64,000 bases of DNA from assembly GCA_037039925.1 (NCBI GenBank), contig JAXRKP010000359.1, forward strand, positions 242,501 through 306,500. Reading direction: 5' to 3'. The stretch's first letter is position 1; every line of letters begins with the position of its first letter. Below the pieces are notes generated by a model, which saw only the letters and a list, made by a program, of their open reading frames with translations, ran no database searches and had not been told where the DNA came from. A program made the position numbers and the translations under genes. Shown in pieces: positions 1 to 11,334 of this stretch. This stretch comes from Doris montereyensis (lineage: Eukaryota; Mollusca; Gastropoda; Nudibranchia; Dorididae).

Positions 1-427
1 GAAATCAAACGAAGAAAACGTGGAAAAAGGGAGGTGTCAAAGAAAGAAATGGAAAGAGAGGTTTTAGACCCATGCTACCGTCTATCTTACTCGAAAGTGT
101 ACGTTCTATAAATAATAAATTAGATGAGTTTCACGGTCTTATCAAATTTGACAGCACGTTTTTGTACTAGCAGTATAATGTGTTTTTCGGAGATCTGGCT
201 CGACGATTCAATTAAAGACAGCTGTGTGGAAGTTCATGCCTTTGAGCTCTTCAGGGGGATAGAATGAAGGAATCGGGAAGAAGAAGGGAGGTGGAGTGTG
301 CCTACGTCAACAAGAGATGGTGTCACCCCAACAACGTGTCATTTCGCCACAGATCGTGCACTCCGACCGTCGAGATCCTGACTATCAACGCACACCCTTA
401 TTATTTACCCCGTGAACTTTCCATGTA

Positions 428-2158
428 TTGGTCACTATAGTTTATGTTCCACCACAAGCCAACGCAAAGGACGCAGCTCTTGACATCTCTAGTCACGTGC
501 ATGACCTAGGTAGCAGTGCGCCTGATGCCTTTAAGATCGTCACAGGCGATTTCAACCACTGCGAACTAAAACAAGTTTTGCCAGGTTATCACCAACAGGT
601 TAAATGCAAGACCTGTGAGAATACCACAATAGACCTGCTCTACTGCAACATCCGCGACACATACACATCAACCCCTCTCCCACCCATACTCTACAAGGAT
701 GTTTTGAGTCAACAGACTGGTCTATTTTTACAGAAAACAACAATGACATCAAGTGATACTGTATGTTCTTATATTAATTTTTGTGTAGAAACTGTCATCA
801 TACCTAAGAAAAATATTAAAATTTTCAGCAATAATAAGCCATGGGTTACTGTTAAAATAAAAGAGCTCTTAAACAAAAAGAAAAAAAAAGCATTTCAGGC
901 GAATGATAAAAATGAGCGTCGTATAGTCCAAAAGAAATTAAAAAAGGCCATTGATAAAGGTAAAAAAGAGTATAAAAGTAAGATTGAAGAAAATTTCAAA
1001 CTAAATGACATGAGTAAAGTCTGGAAGGGTATGCATTTGATGAGTGGGTCACAGTGTAAAAGTTCGGAAGTGGTGTCTGATTCTGTGTCATATCTTAATG
1101 ATTTAAATAATTTTTATGCAAGGTTTGATTGTCATGATTTCAGTGAGGAAAAAGAGAATATTAAAAACAAACTAACAGGGATAAATGTTGACAAAAGTGA
1201 ATGTATTATCATAACTGAAAAATCTGTTAAAGACACCATGAAAAGGGTTAACCCAAATAAGGCGAATGGCCCCGATGGTGTTCAGCCCAAAGTCCTTAAA
1301 ACGTGCGCTGATCAGCTGAGTGCTGTTTTCTGCTACATTTATAATATGTCATTGTCCCAGTGTGTAATCCCAAGTATTTGGAAAACCTCGTGTATTGTCC
1401 CAGTCCCAAAAAAGAAACCTGTTACCAACATGAATGACCTCCGCCCCATAGCATTAACGGCTTATCCTATGAAAATATTTGAAAAAGTAATTCTTTGCAC
1501 ATTACAAATCTTGGTTGACAATTTTATCGATCCTTTGCAGTTTGCATATAGGAAACATAGATCTGTTGATGATGCTTTGGTACATGTATTAAATTCTATT
1601 TACTCACATCTTGAGAAAAAAGGCAGTTCTATCCGAATTATGTTTTACGATTTTTCTAGTGCATTTAACACCATCCAACCACACATACTCGCTGAAAAGC
1701 TCCTTAAAATGAATGTCAACGCTAACACTGTACTTTGGATTTTAGATTACCTCAGCAACCGCCCACAATTTGTCAAAATGCGGCGTTCATCTTCCCCCTT
1801 TCTCTTAGAAAACCAAACCAAACCTCCCGTTGACCTTACTTCTGACACATTATATACTAATACTGGTGCTCCCCAGGGTACAGTAATATCCCCATTTCTC
1901 TTCTCCCTGTACACCGCAGACTGTAGATCCAAACATGACGACGTCATCATAGACAAATACGCGGACGATACTGTGGAAATCGGACTTATAATTAATGACA
2001 ATGACAATAACTATTTGAGTGAAGTAGACAATTTTGTGAGCTGGTGCGACCAAAACTACATTGAATTAAATATTTCAAAAACTAAAGAAATGATAATTGA
2101 TTTCCGGAAAAATAAAATTGAAACCCTCCCCAGTCACCATAAAAGGGATAGAAATTGA
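428..2158 (+). pseudogene. LINE reverse transcriptase ORF (endonuclease C-terminus plus RT)
   Basis: A 576-residue open stretch. Residues 1-75 are the end of the endonuclease (VYVPPQANAKDA, VTGDFNH). The RT domain follows: a fingers motif KANGPDGVQPK, RPIALT, the palm DFSSAFNTIQP with its catalytic Asp, TGAPQGTVISPFLF, and the catalytic KYADDTVE. The frame is lost near 2120 and the protein continues in another frame (YKYLGIIIDNTLNW, 2097-2381), then a third (2266-2676, containing LPSWGGNITKFDRRRLD). The start at 428 is not a true start because the endonuclease N-terminus lies upstream in another frame. This is the longest LINE ORF in the window. Its product would be the polymerase of the element and has no host role. 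Confidence 0.85.
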
Positions 2159-2638
2159 GCGAGCACAGAGCTACAAGTATTTAGGAATAATAATTGATAA
2201 CACATTGAATTGGACCGAGAACACAGACAACATCATGAAAAAAAGCGAACACACGGCTTTATTGCATGAGAAAACTGAGATCTTTTCATGTCGATACACA
2301 CCTATTACAAATGTTCTATTCGTCAGTTATATGTTCGGTGTTGACCTTTGGGCTTCCCAGTTGGGGTGGGAACATAACTAAATTTGATAGGAGGAGACTT
2401 GACGGGGTGATCAGAAAGGCAGGTGGGCTGATAGGGAACACACAGGACTCATTTGACACAGTTTATGAACGACGTATAACCAAAAAACTGACTGACATCA
2501 CTGATGACGAAACTCATCCACTTCGTGCAGACATTGACTGTCTAAAAATAATTAGAAGTGGTAGGTTCAGAGTCCCAGTGGCCAACACAAACAGATACCT
2601 GAAATCATTCATTCCGTCAGCAGTCAAGATTTTTAACA

Positions 2639-2930
2639 AAACAAATGGACGTGGGGGGTTGGACGTGGATGAATGAGCTTTGACCGAGGGCGTGTATGTG
2701 GGGGTTGGTTGGGATGTAGTATGTGTGTGTGTGTGGGGGGGGGGATGAGGATCCTATGCATTTCTGTGATGTATTTATCAACACAAATGGAGGTGGGGGT
2801 TGGGCATGGATGAATGAGCTTTGTCCGAAGGCGTGTGTATGGGGGTCAGTTTCGATGTATTGTGTGTGTGTGGGGGGGGGGGGGGGTTGAATGAGGTTGT
2901 GTATCCTACGCATTTCTGTGATCTATTTAT
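2639..2930 (+). repeat. Two-copy ~140-bp tandem repeat in LINE 3' UTR
   Basis: The block beginning ACAAATGGACGTGGGGG recurs as ACAAATGGAGGTGGGGG near 2781. Both copies contain GGATGAATGAGCTTTG, a GT-rich tract, a poly-G run and GCATTTCTGTGAT. The copies differ by many substitutions, so the duplication is old. The same sequence is present once in the truncated copy at 54224-54500. Confidence 0.8.
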
Positions 2931-3020
2931 CATATTCTATGTATTGTGATCTTTTAAACTTATGTGGAACAGAATGTAATTTCCTTCTTTGGATGAATAA
3001 AGGTATTATTATTATTATAT

Positions 3021-3372
3021 CCGACATGTTACATGATTATTTTCGTTTCATAGGGAGATGTATCAATGATTTTCATACTGTGCTTTTGGTTTCACAGCAT
3101 TGTGATCCCCTTTTGTGTTTTAGGTCTTGATTAACATAACTGGAAGCTCTGTTGATGGGTAATTTGCTGGTGCCACTGGCAGATCCTACTTCTTTCCTTT
3201 CTCTCTTTCATATGTATTTCATTTTCATCTTGTGGTGTCCTCTTAATATTCATTCTGAGATGACCATATGTGATGCATGTTTTAGATTTCAATGAAACAA
3301 ACAAAGAATAAACAAACAAGGAAACTGTGCTCATCTTGACATCTATGGCATTTGTTGTTCTTGTTTCCATAG
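3021..3372. other. Intergenic or intronic sequence with degenerate dispersed repeat
   Basis: No coding potential is supported. Around 3140-3280 the sequence (TTCTTTCCTTTCTCTC, then TCATTCTGAGATGACCATATG) resembles the dispersed repeat containing CCTGAGATCACC seen at 42230-42330, and is probably an old copy. Confidence 0.4.
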
Positions 3373-3457
3373 AAACTGGCCACTCCTGACAATGACAACA
3401 AAAGAATCAACATCAAGCCTCCAGCCAACAGCTACGGATCCAACCGAACTCGTGCTG
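3373..3457 (+). CDS. LRCH: Candidate LRCH exon upstream of the CH domain
   Basis: A possible 85-nt coding exon preceded by a good acceptor (pyrimidine-rich, TTGTTTCCATAG) and followed by a weak donor (CTG|GTGATG). Two of the three frames stay open. One reads KLATPDNDNKRINIKPPANS and onward, but it ends in phase 1. The other starts one base later, ends ESTSSLQPTATDPTELVL, and joins the exon at 6131 in phase. LRCH proteins have a low-complexity linker between the LRRs and the CH domain, which either peptide would suit. There is no conserved motif to settle it, so this could be a chance open segment. Confidence 0.3.
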
Positions 3458-4505
3458 GTGATGTAGAATTGCTTCTTTTTTTTTATCGTGTATTTTTGTG
3501 TGTTTGTGAAGTGTATGATTGTAAATTGTGTATAAAAGTATCTGTGTGTGTTTGTTAAATAGGTTGACATGTTTATTAAGTGTGTATTTGTATGTTTGTT
3601 TAATGTCATTGTATTTCTACTTTCTAAACTAATGAGAAATGTGATATAATGAATATGATTGAAGCGATTTGATACAGCTGTGTCACTCTGATTCAGTAAA
3701 AAAATATTGTACAACCATCTTATACCCGTAGACAATAGGGATGAAAAGTAACAGTCTTTTGAGCATTTTCCTTGGTAAGAAAAACTTATACTATGGTAAG
3801 AACCGAGCATTTTCTTTCCAAAAACTTATACTATGGTAAGAACCGAGGCAACATGCATGTGAAATATGAACCATGCCCAGAGACAATGGTGGATTGTGAT
3901 ATAATTTTTTGTTGAAGCTGGGTTACTCGGACTGTGACTATGGTAAAAGTCAAAACATGCAAAATTGCAACCATGTGTGATGTCATGTATTAGACTGAGT
4001 CAGTACTTGGTTTTGAGGTTATGTTAGGTCTTTTTTACCATAACGACCCGGAAACAGATGAATTGGTATCAAGAGAAAGTTCCCTCTATTGCAGGCAGAC
4101 AATATTTCCCCTTTCAGTCCAAATACTGTTGGGATCAAAAACCTAGAGACAATATGGATTATGATTTACCTTTATAATAAAGCTAGGTATCTTTGATTGA
4201 ATTTTGACTATGGTGAATGGAACTAAAAATCCAGCTGTAACCGGCATGGGTGATGTCAAGTACCACTCTGGACATTAGTAACAAATTGATCGCAGGTAAA
4301 GAATCTTTTTCCAATCAATGGATGTTTATTTGCTTTTTACATTCAAAATATGGAGGTGGGATTGATTCAGAAATTATTTTTTTCAATGTATTAAAATACT
4401 TCCAAAAGCAGCTATTTGAAATCCACAGTGAAACATGGTAGCATTTGCAGTGGTTTGAGTTTGATCAAAGTTACAGCAGTATAATATAATATATAGATAT
4501 AGTCA
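3458..4505. other. Intron-like AT-rich sequence with short duplications
   Basis: No gene is seen. A segment ACTTATACTATGGTAAGAA occurs twice (3783 and 3824). A diverged block with GAGACAATGGTGGATTGTGAT (3880) recurs near 4143 about 260 bp later. These look like decayed tandem duplications. Confidence 0.4.
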
Positions 4506-5235
<730 letters not shown>

Positions 5236-6130
5236 AGGAGTGCCTTGTGTGTGTGTGTGTGTATTTCATCATGCTGTTTCCTGTTAATTCACCCTGAGAT
5301 CACTACATACATATATATATGTGATCAGGATACATTCTTATGAAATAAGCAAAAAACTCATAAGCAGTGATTTCATAAAAGACCAAAATTTTTTGTTTTT
5401 GGGATGTTTAAGATGTGAAATTCAAAAAATCTTCTTTGAGACTTAAAAACAGATAAGAATTATAATCTGTATCCCCCTTAACGCAATACATGAAACAAAA
5501 ATTTGCATTTAAATTTCTGTGGTGACCCGGATGTTTATTTTTTTTTGGTCTAAATTTTGAGGTTGTTTGGCACATTATTTGGAGGTGTAAACAAAGATTT
5601 TTTATCTGGTTGTAACTTACATGAATCAAAAAGAACACTGATCTCATAATTTTGAATTTGGAAAGTGTGTGTTTGTAACTTACATGAATAAAGAACAGAT
5701 CTGTAATTCCAAAAGAAAGTGATTTTAGTTGTTAGTTGTGTATGTGGGGGAGCCAGATTTTTATTTATTGAAAAGGTTGGCAGCTATTAGATCTAGATAT
5801 GATAAATTTGTATTCATAAAATTAAACAAGAGTGCTAAAAGTTCAATGTTAGTTCATAAGTGTCTTCATATTTGACACTTTGACAAGGTAATCAGTACAT
5901 GTATTTTTACTACATCTACCCTATACTCTACAAAAACAGGCAAAAGAAACCCCAACCATCCGTCTCTATCATTCTCTTATCTGTCTATGTCTGTCTCTGC
6001 TCTGTGTTTCTTGTCTGCCTGCCTGTCTCTCTGTCTCTTCCCCCCTCTCGATCACCTATGAAATAGGTGTTGCTTTAAATTTGGCTGTAATTTCATGTTC
6101 TATAGTTGTCGTTCTTAACTGAAAATGCAG
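5236..6130. other. Intronic sequence before CH exon 1
   Basis: No gene is seen. CACCCTGAGATCACTAC at 5291 matches the dispersed CCTGAGATCACC repeat. An octamer-rich TTAGATCTAGATATGAT lies near 5789 and a CTGTCTCTG-rich stretch at 5980-6040. The last 60 bases supply the acceptor for the next exon. Confidence 0.4.
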
Positions 6131-6289
6131 CCTGTTTATGATGTTCAACAGACCGTGGAATCACGCCTTAAATTGACATTGCCAGACAATCTGGCAGAGG
6201 CCTTGCGAGATGGTGTCGTCCTGTGTCATCTAGCCAATCAAATCCGGCCTCGATCTGTCGGCAGCATACATGTCCCGTCTCCAGCAGTG
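6131..6289 (+). CDS. LRCH: LRCH, calponin-homology domain exon 1
   Basis: LRCH proteins carry N-terminal leucine-rich repeats and a C-terminal CH domain. They act as cytoskeleton- or membrane-linked scaffolds, for example with septins and DOCK-family exchange factors. This exon encodes 53 residues with the family's signature: SRLKLTLPDNLAEALRDG, VVLCHLANQIRPRSVGSIHV, then PSPAV. The acceptor is TGCAG before CCT and the donor is GTG|GTAAGT. Both ends are phase 0. An ATG lies at 6125 but inside the acceptor region, and the LRR exons are expected upstream, so it is not taken as the start. CpG and codon content differ from the surrounding AT-rich transposons, as expected for a host exon. Confidence 0.88.
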
Positions 6290-6339
6290 GTAAGTTTGCT
6301 CCCGTATCTTGTATTTGGCACCTTTAAGTACTTTTCTTC

Positions 6340-6500
6340 AGAGATAAGTTGTAAGCACGTTCTAGTGGCTAGGCTTCCAGACCTTTGATCATGAGATCAT
6401 GGGTTTGAATCCTCGTACATACATTGCAACATTGTGCTTTAACATCAGCTGGGGAGTAAAATTGTGACAGACTAGCATCCTGTCCAGGAGCAGATGTATT
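6340..6500 (+). mobile_element. tRNA-derived SINE (decayed)
   Basis: An internal B-box-like GGGTTTGAATCCT lies at 6410. A body motif GACTAGCATCCTGTCCAGG follows at 6470, and its counterpart AGACTAGCGTCTTGT occurs in the SINE at 53818-54020. It lies just inside the intron after CH exon 1. The ends are unclear. Confidence 0.55.
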
Positions 6501-6639
6501 ATCCTGTTATGTTTCATATTTTTTGACAACATTTGTCATAACAAAATAATTGACTTGTGAACCTTCTCCTTCAGCCGAATAAAGTTGCAAGGGACCTCTC
6601 ATACATTTCCTGACAGCTCAACTTCTTTAAAGATCAAGA

Positions 6640-6772
6640 TTTTTCAGTTAAATTTGAGATAGATTTAGATTTTTCAGATGAATATGAGTTAGATTTAGAT
6701 CTTTCAGATAAATATGAAATAGATTTATATCTTTTAGATAAGTATAAGGTAGTTAGGGGGGGGGGGGGGGGG
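6640..6772 (+). repeat. 30-bp minisatellite followed by poly-G
   Basis: About four diverged copies of a 30-bp unit around AGATCTTTCAGATAAATATG. A run of 17 G follows (6756-6772). The same unit appears at 14478-14590. Confidence 0.75.
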
Positions 6773-6839
6773 TTTCTGGGCATGCCATTTTTGCTGAAAA
6801 TGGCACAAATCTAGTCTACCGTACTAGTGGACAGAGCAG

Positions 6840-7290
6840 TTAATTCCTGTCATAATGATACCATAAAAGCAGCTCACTATCGATTTTTTTAATTTATAAG
6901 AAATTTTTATAAACGATAAATGCCTATCTTTCAACACAGCTATTATATAATAAAAGCCAGAAATATTATCTTAAGTATATCAAGTTGGTACCCATTTTGA
7001 TCGTTACAATAACTGCTATCCAAAACAATCTTATTTGAGGATCTCTTATAGGTATTGCCTTAGATTGGCCAGAAAATACGGAACATATTCCACGCATCAA
7101 AAGCCACCATCTCAAAATAAGTAAAAAAGGTGCTGGTGCACTTGAAACAGTGTCAATGATAAGTAGTTGAGAGCCTCTCAAGGTTTTATGATGTTTCAAA
7201 GTATTATCCTACTTTTCTTAGGTTAACGGGAGAAAAATGTAATCAAATAACAGAAAATACGATTTTCTCTAAATGTCCTATTTTGTTCAT
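6840..7290 (+). repeat. Dispersed repeat R2, copy 1
   Basis: Shares GATACCATAAAA, CCCATTTTGATC, and TTTTATGATGTTTCAAAG with 29370-29815 in the same order and orientation. No ORF is recognisable. It is probably a non-autonomous DNA transposon or an old intron-spread repeat. Confidence 0.65.
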
Positions 7291-7351
7291 TATTTCCCAT
7301 TTACTTTTTTTATTTCTCAACATATCTTAAGGAAATTTGGTATGGACGATT

Positions 7352-7370
7352 GGGGGGGGGGGGGGGGGGG
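7352..7370 (+). repeat. Poly-G run
   Basis: Nineteen consecutive G following TTGG. The length is likely polymorphic or uncertain. Confidence 0.9.
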
Positions 7371-7469
7371 TGACAAAGAAATGATCATATGCTTTTTTTG
7401 CTATGTATTATAGGTTGGGAAAAATTGAATTTTTTGTGCAATATTTTTGTATATTTTTGGTTGTTCGCA

Positions 7470-8540
7470 TATGCTTTCATTATCAGCTCCCATTCTACCT
7501 CCCGGTGTATGAGTTTTAGATGCCTGAAATGATCTTTCTCCAGGCTGCCCTGTCCTGACAGTTTCTGTTTCCTTCCGTGAAAGTTAAATTTCTTTGCGTT
7601 AATGCCTCTTTTATATCTTCTTCCCACTTTCTCCGAGGTCTGCCTTTTGGTCTTTTACCTTAAGTTTTAGCACTGTATACTGATTTAGCTATTCTATTGT
7701 CATTCATTCTGTTAATATGCCCAAACCATCTCAGTTGATTCATATCTTAGTTTTTATGCTATCTGCTTTGGTTTGATCTCTTATTTTTGTGTTTCTGATT
7801 TTGTCTCTTTTAGTTTTCCCTACTACTCTTCTTAGATATTTCATTTCGGCTGCCTGCACTCTACTGTATCCCCTACTAAGGTCCAGGTTTCGCTGCCATA
7901 GAGGAGAGTTTTCAATTCTCCCTGCCTAATTTAAGATTTTGTGTTTTAGCTTCCCTAGTTACTTGCATTGTTTTGGTTTTTTGCATTTCCTCTCATTCCT
8001 CTTTTATTTAATTCATTATTCATTATGTTGATATTTGATTGGAAGTCTCTCTGATGTTCCAAACAGAACTAAATCATTAGCAAATGAAAACATTGATACA
8101 TTTACTGGTTTGAGCTTCCACATACCTACATTCATTTTCTTCATGTTTGAGGATAACTTTGCGACTGAATCCATAAATGTGATAAACAAAAGAGGACTTA
8201 GGATACAACCCTGTCTTACTCTAATATCTACATCAAATTCTTCAGATACATTTCCAGCTACTCTCACAGCATGTTGGTTTATTGTAAAAACTTTTAATGG
8301 CTTCTGCTTCTATTAAATTTTGCTCTACGTTGTGTTCTTTTAAGGAATGCCATAGTTCGTTCCTCCTCAGTGTCAAATGCCTTTTCAGTCAATAGAACAC
8401 AGGTGCAAGTCAATGTTTTTCTCAAGGAATTTTTCTCTTATTCGTCTAATTGTAAATATGTGATCTTGTACACTTCTTCCTGGTCTAAATCCACTCTTGT
8501 GTTCTTCAATCTGATCCTCTACTCTTTTCCTTAATTCAAA
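7470..8540 (-). mobile_element. RTE-like LINE, copy A, 5'-truncated
   Basis: The minus strand carries the 3' third of the RTE-like family found at 21770, 46070 and 50465. It includes the RT segment VRQGCILSPLLFITFMDS, then NVSMFSFANDLVLFG, where the catalytic YADD-type motif is FANDL instead of FADDL. Degraded C-terminal and 3' tail sequence follows (family tail GGTAGAATGGGAGCTGAT on this strand). Many stops and frameshifts are present. Truncation at the 5' end is the normal outcome of incomplete reverse transcription. Confidence 0.85.
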
Positions 8541-8725
8541 AATTCGTAAAATCAAAACTTACTATTGAAACAAAAAATCCCATCTGATCAAATTTAGATA
8601 CGGTGTGTGCCAAGTTTGAAAGAAATTTGTTGAAAAATGAAAAAGCCTATCGATATTGAAATTGGTGAAATTTGAAGGCCATATCCAAGATGGCAGCTGT
8701 TTCCGTGGCAACCGAAAGCGTCAAA
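8536..8725 (+). repeat. Dispersed repeat R1, copy 1
   Basis: Shares AAATTCGTAAAATCAAAAC, TGAAAAAGCCTAT, and ATCCAAGATGGCAGC...GGCAACC with 41005-41205, same orientation. Non-coding. Confidence 0.7.
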
Positions 8726-9379
8726 AAACAAAACAACGACATATTTCAACTCAGTACACCATGCTCTAACAAACAGGGAAATTTTCACTCCAGGATAAAT
8801 AAAGAGTAAAATACGATTGGCAGCTGTGGTCAAGTTGTGTAGGAATAGGGCCCTACAATGCTTCTTCTACAATCGCGCCTAAATTACAACACTTTGTGTC
8901 TTTCTAGCATAAATAACACATGGCTGTGCAGGCTAGTGCTCTGAGCATTCCTTTAGTTCGCTGGCCGGCGCCCAATAAATCACTTATCAGTGACCACCCA
9001 GGAAATTCCCTGGTGCGCATCAGGTTTCCGTTATTGCGCTGATATCGGCGGGATATCACTTGTTTTTTCTGTTATTCCACGGATGCCACTGAAGCGAACA
9101 TCGTTTTCTCCCTATCTCTGAATTGTTATGTTTCTGTGCTTTCAGACTGTGCTATTTCCATTGCTAGGGTATTCTTCCTTGTGTTACAGTGATTATTTTA
9201 AAATACCGTCTTTTTATCCACAAAGCGATCAACTATCATTAGCTAATATCTAAATATCATCACTTGGCTAAGTCAAAATAAGTTGTCTTTGTTTCAATCA
9301 AATATGCTTTTATTGTTCTTCAATCCGTAAAAATCGTGCAAATAACCCACCCATATAATGTGAGTTCTGAATATTTTTT
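8726..9379. other. Unassigned sequence
   Basis: No gene is recognised. It is richer in GC around 8950-9110. It may include the 5' non-coding end of the DNA transposon that begins in coding sequence near 9400, but no terminal inverted repeat could be paired by eye. Confidence 0.3.
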
Positions 9380-9402
9380 CTTATCTATAGCAGGATTTCC
9401 TT

Positions 9403-10141
9403 ATGATAGCTCATTCCATTGTTTCACATAACAGTTTTGTTAATGACTTGTACCGCGCCTGTGGTGAACGTGTTTTAAAACGTCAGCAAAGACAACAATA
9501 TTGTTCTAAAACTTCATGCGTTTGTTTTAAAGACGATCTTTTATTATATTTTAATATAAACGTTGACACTGACATTTGTGTGCTTAAATGGCAAGAAGAG
9601 AATAAATAATTTGAAAAAGAGGACAAATAATAGCAGTGCTCTGACAACAGCTAGAAATTTACAAACGTCCCAACACATTTGGTCGAGTTTTAATGCAGAC
9701 CTTACCAAGCAAGCATGTTCTGTTTGCTGTCACCACACACAGCTTTGTCTAGGCCCGATAGTGATACATAATAAACGAAAGCAACAGACATCATCGGAAA
9801 CTCCAGCAACACCAAGTCGACAGCCAACATACCCTACAGTCATTACAAACATGATAGATGAGCTAACGGCAAGCATCACAACACGATCAGCAGAGGCCTC
9901 GTTTACATCAGAGATGACAGATACACTAACTCAAAGCAATACAACAGAATCAACAGATCAGATCAGTAATTCACATGCAGGCACTGAAGATGCTTTCATC
10001 AACAATTTCGTCGTTTTCCCACAGCATTTCATCCATTCTACACCAATCAAACAAAAACCACAGTTGACAGACTATGCAACATCTCCTATTACTAATATCT
10101 GTCCACTCAAGCTTCCACACGCACAGCAGGCACTCACATGA
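9403..10141 (+). pseudogene. Transposase-like gene, N-terminal part
   Basis: Two overlapping frames (9403-9609 and 9563-10141) together read as one product after a frameshift near 9600. The first has YRACGERVLKRQQRQQYC. The second has a CSVCCHHTQLC cysteine cluster and then a Ser/Thr-rich linker (ITTRSAEASFTSEMTDTLTQ). It continues in degraded form to 10500 (for example ITYTQKTIIGIKKVRQHIAG in another frame). It probably encodes DNA-binding and linker regions of the transposase. No host function is claimed. Confidence 0.5.
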
Positions 10142-10521
10142 AGAAGTTCTACTCACAAACTTAGTAAAATGAAAATTAGCACAATCACAAAGCAACACTG
10201 TTCAGTGTAAAACAAAAGGCCAACCCATCTACCTGACTAAAGTGATAAAACAGGAAATCGTCAGTAATTGTAGCATCACCTACACACAGAAAACGATCAT
10301 TGGCATTAAAAAGGTTAGACAACACATAGCAGGTCCATCACACGAAGCAATTCTGAAACCAACACGCACATGAAATAAAGAAAAATAGCCCCTCTACAAA
10401 ACAAAACATATGTAAACAGGCAGGTGTTTCATGCAGGTTGCGTTTATCTTCTAGATTCGCTTTGGCCATGAAAGAAACTGTGGGGTTAACATGGTCTCAG
10501 GAAAGAGTGCTCCGATAATTC

Positions 10522-11334
10522 TTGAAAGAAGGCGGTGTTAACCTTGCCAATGAAAAGTCAGAGCGACAGTTCGCGAAAGAGCTTGTTGCAGATGATGTGC
10601 CTTTTACAGACTCAAATGGTGCACTCACAGAAACTCCCCTTGCTGCTATCAAGAATCTTCCAGAATTTGTCTCTAAGATTCTTGATGAGCAGCATGAAAA
10701 ACTCACTTCGCACGATGAGAATCTTCCAGCAGATGAGATATGGATCAAAGCAGGAGTGGACCACGGAAAAGGAAGCTTAAAACTCTCCTTAGTTAGTGTG
10801 GCCAATACCACACATCCAAATTCCAAAGTCAATAGCATTTTGGCAACAATGGCCAGAACAAAAGATAACAGAGAAAATCTGGATATATTTTTTGAAGAAC
10901 TCAAGACACCGCTTGAAAGTCTAGATGGTATGATGTGGAAAGATTAAATTATTCATTTTTGACGATTATGATTTTTTGACAAAAGCTTATGGCCTTTCTG
11001 GGGCCTGTGGTACATATCCTTGTCTCTGGTGTCTCATAAGAAAGAGTGAGATACCTTTTGAGCAGAACAGTGATGCGCCCATAGATCTTTGACAGAGCTC
11101 CATAGCGACTACCAGAGATACATCCTACATGGGCAAGGCCTAAAGAAGCATGCATCTGCATTCAACAACTACATTCACCCACCAATACTCAACATTCCTT
11201 TACATAGAGTAGTAGTAGTAGTACCACCATACCTACATTGCCTCCTGGGAATTGCTCTTAAACACCACAGGCTTTTAGAGAATGCTGCAGATGAAATAGA
11301 CAGGCTTATACATGGAGATAGTGCTTGCAAGAAT
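10522..11334 (+). pseudogene. Transposase-like gene, catalytic core part
   Basis: Open from 10522 to 10947 with FTDSNGALTETPLAAIKNLP, IWIKAGVDHGKGSLK and NTTHPNSKVNSILATM. A frameshift then leads to FLTKAYGLSGACGTYPCLWC (about 10976-11035). A second shift near 11085 leads to the frame containing FNNYIHPPILNIPLHRV and PPYLHCLLGIALKHHRLLEN. Asp in GVDHG and the following DYDF are candidate metal ligands; this is inference. The last intact codon before the nested insertion is Asn at 11332-11334. Confidence 0.55.

Larger units (their letters stand above)
1..3020 (+). mobile_element. CR1/Rex1-like LINE, nearly full length, broken
   Basis: A non-LTR retrotransposon that copies itself by target-primed reverse transcription. 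Apurinic endonuclease remnants occur in shifting frames from about position 30 (a stretch reading like the family's PSILLESVRSINNKLDE start) to about 620, followed by reverse transcriptase and a thumb/C-terminal region to about 2670. The 3' UTR ends with AATAAAG and a run of TATTATTATT near 3000-3020, typical of this group. The 5' end lies before the window. A tandem duplication of about 140 bp sits in the 3' UTR (2639-2930). Frameshifts before 428, near 2120 and near 2255 make it inactive. Clade assignment is from motif recognition. Confidence 0.85.

Noticed and set aside
6125..6388. Single-exon 87-residue protein starting at the ATG 6125
   Set aside because: The ATG overlaps the splice acceptor and the CH domain runs into a donor at 6289; reading past it loses all similarity.
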